Positions 14,059-27,400 of a stretch of 64,000 bases of DNA are shown in pieces. The stretch is taken from assembly GCA_013433145.1 (NCBI GenBank), contig CM024189.1, positions 7,432,001 through 7,496,000 of the forward strand, in the 5' to 3' direction. Source of the DNA: Ascaris suum. Lineage: Eukaryota; Nematoda; Chromadorea; Rhabditida; Ascarididae. The notes beneath the pieces are model-generated. The model was given only the letters and a program-made list of their open reading frames with translations, had not been told where the DNA came from and did not search any database. Each line of letters begins with the position of its first letter. Position 1 is the first letter of the stretch. Both the position numbers and the translations under genes were made by a program.

Positions 14059-17000
14059 CTGAATTGCCATGAAATAAAAATAATCGATTGCCAACTTGAA
14101 ACGAAATCCACTTACCATTTTTATATCGTTGTTTTGAGGTTAGGGGATATGTTAGTAGTAGTAAATAGTTGTGTTCGATCCAAAAAAAATCTCTAAAAAA
14201 ACATCAAGGGTTCACTTTCGCAGTTCATTGCAGTTGTTGACGTCCTCTTCCATCATAGCACAACCTCATCGCTCATTCAGCAGCGATCAAACGAAGACCC
14301 GTCAACAAAAAGAACAATGGCAAAGGATGTCATCGTTGGTGTTAGCGGCAAAGTTTAATTAGATTTCAGCAGTAAATAAATTCTTTGTACGTTACATTCT
14401 CAGTGAAAATATTCTTAGCCATTTCTATGTGCATATATTATCGCTTTTGATAGGAGTAGGTCCTTCTTTGACGTTTACATAGTTTAAGTTATGATTCGTC
14501 TATGCAATCCTATTGTCATCTTCTCTCATTCTTGACTATTACGTTTTATAAATGAAAGCCAAAGTCGAGTAGGATTTGTGCATAAATGATTGGATTTGAT
14601 AGATATGAGGTATGGTGATCGATGAAGATGTGACATATATGATCGATGGGGGTATCAGATATCGATCGTAGGATATAGATTACGGGGTTAAGAATAAACG
14701 ATTCAAGTTGATGTATCACGCTAGTAAAAATAGTGATTTTGCAAGCACTAACAAATCGTTGAACGTTGTTGCGGAGGAAACGTTTATTTGGACACGTGTG
14801 AATTACAACAACGCATCGTGAAATTTTCGCGGCCCATTTATGCTTGATGCCTATCTACAATATAGCGCTTTTGTATGCATCACTCGATCGTCAGCGCTCG
14901 CTATCGTCCTATGTTTTCGCTTCGCTTAACGTTCCAATGACAACTTTACTTTTTTTTTCTGTATTCACTGATTATAGGTTTTAGTGATTTTATTGCTTGA
15001 ATCTAAGGTTTAGTACTTTGAATAACTTATTAAATATTCCCGGATCAAGATTTTTACCCTATCGCTATGTATCTATCTCTCTCACTCAGAGTAGCATTCT
15101 CTCTTTGAAGTGGGAACTTTCTATCTTCTTTGTAGTTTATATTCGATGTTGTAGGTGAATTGTTGTAAGCGAATGCATTTGAAAGAAAAGTTTTTGAGCA
15201 ACTTCAGCCACTTGCTTAAAATTTCACTCAATAGCTTTTCTGTAGTATAAACATCAAAAGTATTGAGTCATTTTCACTTATTTTCGTTGGGAAATGAATA
15301 AGTGGACGATGAGCGTAGTTTGATGCGACGCAAAACGAATTAAGTCGCAAGAAGGTTTGGGACATTTGATTACCTTTCAATTTAATCCCTCTCTCCCCGT
15401 CTCCTCCCCATTCATCCTTACCTGTCGCCCTTCACTTTTTCTTTGGAGCTACCAGAATGACAGTTCGATGAACTACAGTGTTGAGATTGAAGCGAAAAGT
15501 GTGCGGCCAATATATTAGTTCCATTAGTTCCAAGACTAGTTCCAAGATTCGAGAGCTGCCTGTGATAACGAAGCTAGGCGTGTTGTTTTCAATTACTTCT
15601 TCAAGAGATGCATGCGGCTTTGATAAAGAGCAGTTCCTATTAAAATTATCGCTGATCGGTTGCGAAGTTTTTACTAATCCTAGTGGAACTTCATTGGTGG
15701 ATTAGCATTTGAACTTCGAAATGATTGATATAAGAGCTTAGAGAGAATCCAGGTTTCATAGCCGTGAGAAGCTAAACAGAGAAAGGGAGGAGTCATGCGA
15801 GAGGAACATCAACAAATCAAAACCGTTCGCCGTAGGTGTGATGCATCGTCACAGCAACTAGTGACGCCGTGCGTCGTTCATTCTGAAGTTGGCATTCTCT
15901 CGGTTGGCGTCCTGTTTTCGTCGTTGGTACGTACCCTCTCGCTTTCTTTCTTCATGTCGTACATTCGGCTGCAAAGGGTCGTGAATGTGGATCGTTGAAT
16001 TCGGCTCGTCGATTGATCTACTCAATTGTATACTATCTTTGCGAATTTTCTAACACGATCTCTGCGTTAATGTGATCTTTTACATCGTTGTCTGCTCGTC
16101 GCGGTAATAACTATCGACACACCTGAACGAAGCGGCACCTCGATCACGTTGCGTATTTGTGTGTGTGTGGGTTCCTTACGTGCGACTCATTTTCGAACTC
16201 CTGAAAGTCGTTTACCTTTTTCTCGCCTTTGTTTTGCTGGTTTTTTTTTTCTCGGGTGCGGATAATTGTTTCTTGAAGTTTTTGCTTATTAGAAGATGAC
16301 CAACGAATGCTCTGGTCATCTTCGCCTCCTTGATTGGTGGAAAGATTCTTGGAGAAACCGTTTTTTTTTTGTTACGGGAACTCTGTAGATAACTCGATTT
16401 TTGAGCCAACAACATTGTCTTATTATTTCTCATTCTCCTACTATCTCCTCTTCCCACCTTTTGACGAAATCTTGTCCTCATTGATATCGTTCAGTGCGTA
16501 GTTATTTCGAAGTCACTTTTACTTCCGGCATGTGTATATATCTGTGTCTGTTGTTGGCGTGTTGTAATCTGAGTGAGTGTTTTTTATAGCACAAATTTTA
16601 TGCAATTTTCAACACATTCTCCAATTCGTCAGTAGTGACGGACGATGTGCATTGGAGTAGTTCATAAGCGTACTCATATAAGCATCGAAAGTGGCTGCAT
16701 TATTGTATTGATCAGCGGCGCAACTCACCAAGCTTAGTGTTACAGCGAAGGCATTTCAATTAATATTCCATCGCATAAGGTACATGTTCCCACTTCGCCA
16801 TTTCTGCCTTTCTGTTTTCTAATGGCCATTATTTTTAAAATGCTCTGAAATATCAATCTCCGTGATATGGGACTCTCTCACTTACTGTTAAGTAAATCCC
16901 GTCATGAATTTGCTGACTGCATTGTCGACTACATGCCGCATATTATTCGCTGTACTTTTCAACCCATGGCAGTTTAGTGCTACGGTTGTTTTGGCCTTTT

Positions 17001-17575
17001 TTTTTTCGCATAGCCGAGGAGAAAGTATAACACAGGGCTAAAGCCATGAAAAAGCAAGAATTGGCGTTTTCGTAATTGCAAATGAGACTTTTTTGTTTTC
17101 AGCAAAATTGGAGGATAGAAAACTATGAAAATAGATATTGCAACAGTGCTACCCGATGTTTTTTTGGCGTTGGGAGCGGGGTGAGAATGTTCACTAAATG
17201 AACTAAATTAAGGTTTTTACTGAGTGGTGACTAGGTAGATTAGAGTTGACGATTGTTGAGTCGTTTGCATGTTGAAGGGTGGCGATTCGTCGATTCGTTG
17301 TTGAACACAGTGGTGTTCTTTGGTTGTGCGCATTCCGAGCGCTCTCCAGCTGGTGCTAATCGATGATCCACGCATCGTACTGAGCATTACGTTGGTTCGC
17401 TTCGTGGGTAGATAAACGCAAAAAAAAAGGAAACAAGTTGTCTTTTGTGAACGATTTGGAGCGTTCACATCTTCTCACTTCTATCGTATTGTTGTGTTGT
17501 TTTCCGCAAGCGACGTCCAGATTGTTTTCGCCGGGTAGACAGGCTTCCTCCTCATAAGGTTTGCAGCAGAGGTGG

Positions 17576-17863
17576 ATGAGCACAATGTCGGTATCGGTGC
17601 ATAATTGCTCTCAGGCATCATCAGGTCAAACAAGTGCACACTACAGTCGTGTTGGAGCGTCAAGGCAGATGTCGAACGACATGGTCGATGATGAAGGATG
17701 TTGTTTAGCTAAAATCTTCCTCTCCAATATCGTCTCATTTGCCACGTAAGTTTCATTCGATGCGAATCGCTACACGCTTTTCTAGAGAATGTGTGTTGCT
17801 GTCAATTTTTTTTTTTTGCAGCTATCTCTTAAAGGCATTTCTTTTTGAAGGAGATGGGGCTAG
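17576..17863 (+). CDS. Candidate 5' exons of an unknown gene
   Basis: An ATG at 17576 follows GGTTTGCAG (possible spliced-leader or intron acceptor) by a few bases. The frame gives 56 residues, Ser/Gln/Asn-rich at first, then CCLAKIFLSNIVSFAT, and stops at a perfect GCCAC|GTAAGT donor (17745). A 76-bp intron with a poly-T/TTTGCAG acceptor leads in phase to exon 17822-17863 (YLLKAFLFEGDGAR), which ends at AG|GTAATG. The joined piece has a hydrophobic stretch across the junction (IFLSNIVSFATYLLKAFLF) that could be a membrane segment after a cytosolic N-terminus. Potassium-channel subunits start this way, but nothing here is diagnostic. Later exons were not found within the next 13 kb. Confidence 0.45.
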
Positions 17864-20800
17864 GTAATGCTTTGATTCGTAAAATAGTTTTTCAAAATAG
17901 ATTCTATTTAAAGAAAAAAAAAATCCATCGCCACATATTCAATAATTGATTGTGTGTTTTCGAAATGCGCACTAATTTGCTTGCTTGCACTTTTCTTACA
18001 TTCATAATGTATGGCAAATATTTCAATTCATTTATTTGCACACATTCAGAGGCTAAACTCCTTTTTTTTTCTCAATTCTTTTTTTATGCACTCAACGAAA
18101 ACGTTCATATTTACAAGCATATGAGGCTCAGCGTTACAATATGTTATGATACTTTCAATATATTCGTTTCATACTTTTCAAATTTTCTACTGTATAAATC
18201 GAGCGATGTAGAGTTTAAGTTTCGAAAGTGGCATTTCTAAATGAAAAAAAAAAAACTTTTTTTTAAACTGAAGTCTTTTATTAGATCGTTGATTGGCATT
18301 ATTAAACGATCTCTCAAATGAAACATTTCTCTTGTTGCATTTTCCTCTTCAAATTCCGCTTGTTTGCAATTCTTCGACTTTGATTTTTTTTTTTTTTAAA
18401 ATTAATTGCAGTTTCTATGCAGAAAAATAGCCGACATATTATTTTTATTGAAGTTATTTGATTGTATAGAGTTTGTGATTGATTCTTGTTAACGTCGGTT
18501 GTTGTAGACATTTGCTGATATATGGGAATGTGTGTGTGTTTTTATGATGGATGCAGCAAGGCGATTCTAAACGTACTGTATCGATACGCTTCACCGATAA
18601 TCACTCCAATTTGCCAGCGCTATCAAATTTGATAACGCCATAATACCTTTTAGGCCATTACAATCTTATTTTTTGATTTATACAACGTCACTAGTCCTCA
18701 TCTTTGTGTGGTCTTTACTCCTCATCCTCCTCATCTTTGTGTACTTCATCATTCTGCCAATTTATTTCCTCTCATTGATTAAAAAAACAAAGAAAAAAAA
18801 TCGTTATTTCTTCAGAATTTCTCATTGAATAATTGTGTTACTAGTTCTGTGATAGTGAAGCATATGCGCAAATAGCTTATCGGTGACAAATCTTGATGAA
18901 CGCATCAGCGAATTGCAACGCCTATAATCAGAATATATTTTGCTCCTAAAAAGGGGGGAAAATGTGCATTGCAAGGTTTCCATGCACATAAGCTTCTATG
19001 CGATATTTTGGAAGCAATAAAGGGGTTTCTGAGAAGGAAATATTGTTGCATAATATGTTCATGAAAAGCTAAACCACTGATTTTTGTGATTGATTTGGTT
19101 GTTTGTTCAACGTATTTAGGTAGAAATGTTTGAGGCGTGAAGAGCAATGGGGGTATTTAAGCAAGCAGGTGCTATTATGCACGGTCGATACACTTTATTG
19201 AAGACACTTGATGAGTTTTATATTTCTTATCAGAAGGTTATACGCCACAGTTGTTCACTAGATACTGGTAAGGTGAATACGAGGATACAGTCTCTGACGT
19301 TAACAAAAAATGTCGGTAGGAATGAAATGAGAAGTTAGAATGCGGTTTGAGAGGAAGAAGTAATGAAGAGAGGGTTGTGGACTTAAAAGCGTTTGGCACT
19401 TAGCCTTGTGATGTGGTGAATCTCAGGTAGCCGACGACGAACGTGCAAACCTGAAGCGCCGTTAATGATGAGTGGATGTAAGTGACGGTAGTTGAAGCAG
19501 TTATAGGACCGTAGGCGATGCATAAGTGTGTATGTGTTGTAAAAATCTATCAAGTGAGCATTCGCGAATGAGTGATCGGAAATTGCCGAGTGCTGTATAT
19601 TTATGGTTGAGTGAATAGTTGGCGCTGCAAGATTATAGCAATTTATTGTCACATGCTCAGCGGGATTCAGGTGTCTCGTCGTGCACAAGATGCGCCCATT
19701 TGTGTCATCTCTTCACGAAATGAGGCGCATCTTCTACAGTTGCTGATGCGGTGCTTATCGTCGTTGTCATGTCATTATCATTGTCTATCTCTTGTAGTAT
19801 TTGATGTCTTTTTGTCGATTGCAATTTTCATCTATCAGAATTTTCGAAAATACATCAAATGATCATTGCTTTATCGCTTTGCGAGTTTTTTTTTCCCCTT
19901 ATTTTTTATTTGCCTCTTTCTTTCTTGTTTCATGATGCTATACACGTTTTTCATATCGTTTTAATAAAAGTCAGATCATATACGTTAGCATAGAGGAAGA
20001 TTTAATTGTCGTTTGAACGGGAATTGATGAGTTTTTTTTTTTTTTTTTAATAGAATCAAGAATCATCGCAAAAGAGTAATCCATACAGCAATTGTATTTT
20101 TTGAGATTTCATGAGATGCGATATTTCAATAGTTCCTCTGTTTTTAATTCATTAAAAAAAAGTCTATAAAAAGTCATAAATTTTCGTTCTTTTTTTGATG
20201 TTATTTTTCGTTATTCACCTCTATGCGTATTATTAGTCAGATGCATGTAAATCGCAAAATTTTGCACTAAACAATATGACGGCCATATTTTTTGCTTACT
20301 GCCACTCTGTCCTTTCTTTAGAATGCTTTCAATTTTCTAAAGAAATGAAGTGATCCATCTTGTCACTTTCTCCCTCTCCTCTTCCCTCCCCCACCTCCCC
20401 CCCCCCCTCTCCCGTTCCAATTTCGAGCAAATTTTTCCTCTAATCTGAGTGTTTTGAAGTTCTTGCGGATATCTCCGATCCCGGAAATTTTTGCGCCTGA
20501 CTATTTCTTGGCATGTCGAGCCGTAATAATTGCTCGACGTTAAGAGGTTCCTTCCAGCTACGTTTGCAAAGATTTTTTTCCATTATTTCAATTTATATGC
20601 AGGTTTCCTGTTTTTGCCGCATTGTATGTCACTCGCCATCTCTTGAAATGTTTTTTGAATACTATTCTGTTTTCGCCGATCTTTGCGCTAATATGTGACG
20701 GTAGTAGTTGAGGGGAACTGAGAGAGCTCTCCCCTTCCCATCAATTCTCTTTTACTTGTGGAGTACTTTTGACTTTTGCACAGAAAAATTGAATGATATT

Positions 20801-23800
20801 TTAGAAGTATCGGAAATGATGATGCACGAAGTACGATGCATGCGAATGCAATATTGGTTTTGATGCGTTTGTTGAAATGGGAGATATGAGATGCGCAAAA
20901 GTGGATTTGTTTAAGAAGTAATTGACAGTCGATGAGGTGAACAATGAGGAAGTATCCTGAAGTGTCGAATGGATTCATTATTCCCGAACGGTGATGGTGC
21001 TTTGTGCGGGGGCGTTAGAAAGTGCTAAAATCGTTTAGCCTTACGCAAATAGTGCACATGTTAACGATGTGTGCGTTATACGCATTCAGTACGCAAACAT
21101 TACTACGTTGAGTACAACGTTTTCCACCTTACAGCTTCAGAGGACCGACGAATAGTTGAGAGTTTTCTTCCGTTTCTTTAAATTTTTGTCTCTTCTTTTC
21201 AGACAAGATTAAATTTGCAATTTTTTCTCTCTTTTCTTAGAAATTTTTCATTGCTTTTCATTTTCTACTGTAATAATCATGACAGAATATATCGCCAAGC
21301 AATTATTCATTATGAGATGAAAAAATTAGAGATCCTTACTGATCGATTTATTGAATATTTACTCGCAATCGATTCCTTTAACTTTTTTCGAGATAAAAAA
21401 GATAATTTGATCGAGTTTTATTCTCTTATCCGTAGGTTTTAATTTTCTACCTCTAACTAAAATAGGGAAGTTTTCTTTTCCACTTCAATTTGTGAAAATC
21501 GTTAGCAACCCTTAGCACATGAGATAAGATTGGATTTGAAAATTTTTAAGACATTTCATTGATTATGCTAACGTTAAATAAAGATTCCGGACGGTCGATA
21601 TTCAAGATTATCGATATCTTATCTTGAGGACAGGGAAGAATAGAAAAGGACTTTGATCTGATCTTTAGTCTTTGTGCATGTCTTACTGCAATCTATTAAA
21701 GTAATCGATTGAGATCAAGCTTCAACTATATTGTGGCAATAATGTTTCCCAAATATGATGAGGATGTAAGCGAATTTAAGATCCTGCTAGCCTAATATAC
21801 AAATCGTACTGTTTTTTTTTTTAAATTGAACTTTTAGGTGCAAAAAGAGGTCTTTGTGCAGCTGTCTAGGGATTTTCTAGATAATTTCAATGGTTGGAGA
21901 TTGTTTTCTTTACTAATTATTATTTCACTATTAACTTTGCATCATTGGCTGTTATAACTGCTATTCTAGTTGTGCGCTGCGATATATTGTAGTTTTTTTT
22001 TTTTTTCCGAAGCGCTGGCAGCGATATAGGATTAAAATATTATAGAGGTATTTTTGATATTGGAGTGTATTATGGCTTTATTGCTGTAGTGAAAAAAAAA
22101 ATTGGATTGGGACATGAAGTTACAACATCGATATGTAAGGTTTAGAGTTGAGAGATAGGAAATACAAAAGTTTCTCGAAAGGAAATTTGTTTTGTTGTAA
22201 GTGTGGCCTTGAGGTTTGTTTTTGATTTCGTTTCAGAGTATATTGACGCCGGTCAACGTTTGCTAATCGTAAGTTATTGAGTCGTTGCACTTCTCTTGCA
22301 TAGTTTTTGAATATAGATACCTCTAACTGTAGCAATTATTTATGAGGTATTTCAAGTTTTTTTTAGATTGGTTTGCTAGGCGTTTTTATTCAGAGTACTG
22401 AGTTTTGTTCATTTTTCATGCATTAAAAAAATTGTTACACCGGATACGCGATTGAGGCGCTATGTTACTGCTGATTTTGTTTCATTTGCTTATAGCGTTA
22501 ATGAATTTCCTATAAGCCACAAAGGTGGCGTTCTATGGTTTTATTGCATTGTGCTTATGTCGACAGTTTGTACATAACATTTATTGAGGACACATTCAAT
22601 CTCGAATATGTGAGAGTATCTTCGGGTTGCCTTTGTTGAGGACAATCGTTTGCAACGATCGGCTGTCACCTAGGGAACGATGCTATTACTCGTTATGAGC
22701 GTAATTTTTAAAAGCTATCTCTTGTATCAATATTTTGCGCTACCAACCTCCACAGTTTTAAATAATTACTTACTTTTTCGTCAGTCTTATTTTCGTTGTG
22801 ATTGTTATTTGAAAGTTTGTCTTTTATGATTTACACTTATGCTTAACTATAAAATTCTTGCGATTTGTTTGAAATTTGCTCTTTTATAGTTTGTAATTGT
22901 ACTTTAGACATGAAAATATTTTGCAATTCTAGGTAGAGAAAACTATTCTGCGCTTCACACTTATTTATGAATTGCTTTGTTGGTTTGCTTTAATTGATTG
23001 CGCACACAAAAGAGTTCCTTGAAGAAAGCGGGGCCGCTTTAAGGTCGTAGCTAACCTAATAATGTGAAACCGGTTCGGTGTATCGATGGCCATCATGTAA
23101 CCTCTTTGAGACCTTTGAATTGTGATGCCTTTTCGATGAATTTCCCCCCCCCTAAGGCTCTTGTTGATGTGGTTCATTTCCACAGATAGTTGCCTAATTA
23201 TGACGTTCATTTATCGATCGGTTGTTATTCCCCTCATCGCTTCTGTTTCATTCTACCACTTCTATTTGGTGTTTAGGTGATCCATAGAAAGTTTCACTTC
23301 GACGTGCCGTTGCAGCTAGAGTGTTCTAACGCCAAATTCCTCACTCCACTAACTGATATCAGAGTGAACAGTATTCTCTCGAGAGGTCGAGCAGTCGGGG
23401 GTTGTACCAAGTTGCCTTCTCGAAAAAGGGTTTGCGATCTGACGCCAGATCGTAAGCATGGTCACACGCTGTACCGTTCTCAGAGATCTCCTTCCCTCAT
23501 TTCTCGTTTAGATTTTGCAAAGCAATGCTTTCACGCCAGTTATATGACCTAAATAAAATTTATTGCCCATTTTTTCGATAACATGGTTTTTCATCGATTC
23601 CGGCTCGGTCATTTGCGCCACGCCACGCGTCCTAAGTCAAAAGTGTATGAAGACTTGTATGGCTGTGAATTCATCAATTTCAATTTATTGTATCCCGCTC
23701 GGTTGCGCAAATGCATATCCATGACGGAGCTCCTTTTCAATAAAATTGTGCTCGCGTTTGGGCGAGTTATTGGACTCGTTGAACTGCTGCGCTTAGTCGT

Positions 23801-24293
23801 CTTGATTTATGAATCTGTGTGCTTTGCTTCGCCTATATTTGATTCTTTGTTAAGTGCCCACCTTTGGTGATTTGCTGTCAAAGAAAACTGCCTCTAATGT
23901 TTCATAATGATCACTATTTCATAAAAGGATTTGGCCGCAACACTCAAAAAATCGAAGCCGAAATGAAATTTCCAACGAAGAGAGAGTTGAAAATTCGAAT
24001 GCTTCAACCTCGCAAGATATTAATTCAAACGAATGAATACGTTTCTAAATTTTTCTTAGAATTACTTCAATTGAGCCTCATTACAAATTTAAAAAAAACA
24101 AGCAAACAAACAGACACATTCCTGTTTAACTCGCTTCTCTATACCTCACTGTTGTTGTTTACGATGTTTCCAAGCTAACATCCTTTTTGTGCTCTTTGTA
24201 ATTAAACGGATATAAAAGGTGTTGATTGTAAGTTCTCCGATAAAGTCATGAAAGTAATAAATTCCTCAGTAATTTTTTCGACGAACTGTATCA

Positions 24294-24310
24294 AAGAGAG
24301 AGAGAGAGAG
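24294..24310. repeat. (GA)n simple repeat
   Basis: Short alternating AG tract of 17 bp. Confidence 0.8.
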
Positions 24311-24441
24311 CTTATCGAGTTTTTCCCCGGCTTATCGAAGCAGCAGATAACAGCATAATATAGCGCATCAAAATTTGCCACTTATAAGGGGGCGAAACTT
24401 TTATTAGCAGGCAAGCTTTCATGGAATAGGAAAAGATTAGC

Positions 24442-24462
24442 GGGGGGGGGGGGGGGAGGGGG
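24442..24462. repeat. Poly-G tract
   Basis: Fifteen consecutive G, one A, then five G. A candidate for G-quadruplex formation or slippage. Confidence 0.9.
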
Positions 24463-27400
24463 TGATGTTTTCTTGACAAAAATTAGAAGTGATGGTTTAT
24501 AGACAATTTTTTTTTTTTTTGCCATTATATACCTCAGAGAGATTTCCTTGGTTGACTACTCTCAAGAAACTATAAACAGTTTAAGCGTAAACGTTTATGA
24601 AGTTGTTTCCTGCAGGTTCTTAACGGATCTTTTTTTTTTTAAATACCTTGCGATTTGTTTACCCGTTATTTTCATCTCTTATTCTATTATCCCTCGAATG
24701 ATTGATACTACATTAAGTTTTGCATGCTAAGAATTTTATGCTGTTTGGAGCATAACGTGCATAATAAGTACATTCTAATGTAGGTGATTGTTAATCGCGG
24801 ATGGGCTCCATGCGGTCCCGTTGTCGATTTCCTTTAGAGCATCCATTTGCCGACACTTATGACGCTGTTCACCTGATTGTATTTCCTCGTATACGGAATG
24901 CATATTTTGCTGTGTTGAGCATTGAAAAAAAACCTGTTGATTATTGATTTTTTTTTCGATTCCCACACTCAATCGAAGTTGAAGTAGAGGAACATACGGA
25001 ACGAAAGAACCGGATGAGCAACGTTGTCGACTCGTTGTCTAGAGTTGAACGTTTTTAGAGAGGTAATTGATCGTTTGTTGGTGCAATGAGAACCGAACAG
25101 CATTTCGAATGTCTCGTTGGCAGTGTTGTTGAAGTGTTTCGTTGTATGGTTTCCACTTTACTATCGTGCTACACAAATTCATAACTTTTCTTCAAAAGGA
25201 CATGCTAATAATTTAAGGGGATTTTCAAAATTTTCTCTGCAAATGTTTTTGATTTGAAAGAATAGCATCACTTCCTGACGTTCATGCTTAGATGGCGTTA
25301 TGTTGGTTATTCATCGAAGTGGAATGTTTTTGATAGCGAAGATATTTATTTATTTATGTGCGATTGAAAATGCGTTACTTCCATAAATTGAACATAACTA
25401 TAGAGTCATTTCAATTTCTAATAGAACAATATATCAGAAGTGAATATATTTGGGATGTGTATTTTTTACTCTTTTCTTGAAAATTTATTCGTTAATTGTT
25501 ATACGCTTTTAAATCTTTGAATTAAATGCTTTATCGATTGTAATCGTTTATCATTGAGCTATTGCAGTTAAATTTTACTGTAACTTTAGGGATCTTTCCG
25601 AACAATCGTTATTTCTATTTATTTATGCGATTGTAGTGTGTTATAAATTTCAAATGCTGTTGATAGAGATTTATTTTCGTTCTTAAGAAATTAACCCATT
25701 ATTATTTCATGAGAATTATACGATCAGCTGCTCGATATGATTAGCGTTGAATTTTTATTGCACTATTAGTCGTATTGAAGTTTCACATACACAGACAAAA
25801 AGATGCAGCTTGAATATTATTGAAAACGTTTTGCTGGCAGTGCTATGCTCATATCGTTTTGACTATTGGTTCCATTCGTCTTTCACAATTGTTGTTGACT
25901 AATGAGCTTATCTGTTTCATAAAATTTCTTCAAAGGGGCTATACGAACGTCACATGCTTAAAATTTTTCATTACCTTGTATGTTGGAGTTGAATTTTACC
26001 GTTTTAAGGCTTACCTTTACCTTTTCCTATCTATGAAACATGTGCAATTATGCATCTATGAAACAATATATGATATGCAGTGATGGATGATTTTCTTTAA
26101 ATTAAGTTGAAATTATCGAGAAGCCTAAATAGCATTAACAGTGTGAAAAATATTGAGATAAATGTCTGTGGTATGGAATGAATTCTAGATTAGTTGTAAC
26201 GAATCGAATACATTTAATAGGATGATGAGTAGTTTTAATTATTATAAGGGATTAAATGATGGCTAATTTGAATTTGTATTGAACATTGCATGTAGATGGA
26301 TAAATTTGAAAATATGCGCTACGCTTAATTAAAGCGGAACATTTTAACTGCTATAAAGTTTTTGAACTAACACATCGACGTGATGATGAATTAAACATTT
26401 CCTGTTGCAGTGTGAAGTATTTTTACGAGCGTTTATTGATTTATGAATTTCTTTTTTTTTGCCATATTGAAGGTATATTAGAAAATCTCAACATGAGTTG
26501 AAACTATAGAATTCAGCAAAAAGAAAAAAAAAAACGAAAAATGAAGTCGTTTATGAGTGATTGCTTCCGCTTTTTTCTGATGCGGCTTTTTTTTTAAAAT
26601 CGCGTTGCATATTAGATACTCCACTTCTGAAGGTGTCAATGCACTCATAAATCAGTTTATTCTAGTCACGCATACTTGAAGAGGTGATCCTATGGCGAAA
26701 TGAATGATTCATCCAATATAAGTAGACTGTATTAGCTAAGGCTCCTTTTAGTGGAATCGTTGCGGTATGTTAATGGTTGCGGTGGTCGTTGTCAGTTAGG
26801 AAAGGAATCTGTGTGAGAGCTTGTACAGGTCGTTGATTGGATGCTGTTGTCGTGCTTATTTCATCGTTGCTTAAAGCACCTTCATAAAGGAATCATTGAA
26901 AGTAATTTTGAACAGGTTGTTAGGGATCTTTGCGAATTTACATGTGCGAGGCTCACTATTTTGATGATATATTTGTGCATATGCCTGTCCTTGTGTGTAT
27001 ATCTGCTGGATACTTTTCAGTACAAGAATCACTCGATCTAAAGGTGGAAAATCTCATAGGTATGATGTGCACTATGGCATAAGCTTCTCTGCCGATTGCC
27101 GCATTGACCTATAAATTCACTTATATTTAGAAGGATTTAGAGGTGCAAAAAGGTTTGAAAGCCGATCGGATTCTATAAAGGTACCAGTCGGATTTTCGTT
27201 TTATATCATTTGAATCATTAACAACGAATATTTTGTAGAAAGTTTGCATAAACGTTCGGATGATGCAAAATATCATCGTTTTATTGGATTGCTTTTCATT
27301 CATCGCTTATCGACGAAACTGATTGATAACATATATGCAGAAGTACATGTCGTAACATCTTCTGTGGGGCGCTATTCGTTTCTACATAAAGCGATTTAGA

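Noticed and set aside
21215..21442. 75-codon + frame after a TTTTCAG-rich stretch
   Set aside because: AT-rich codons only, start and donor unconvincing, and no motif; frames of this size are expected by chance here.
26417..26475. Small + strand exon-like piece after CCTGTTGCAG
   Set aside because: Very AT-rich, short, and without a partner exon in phase.
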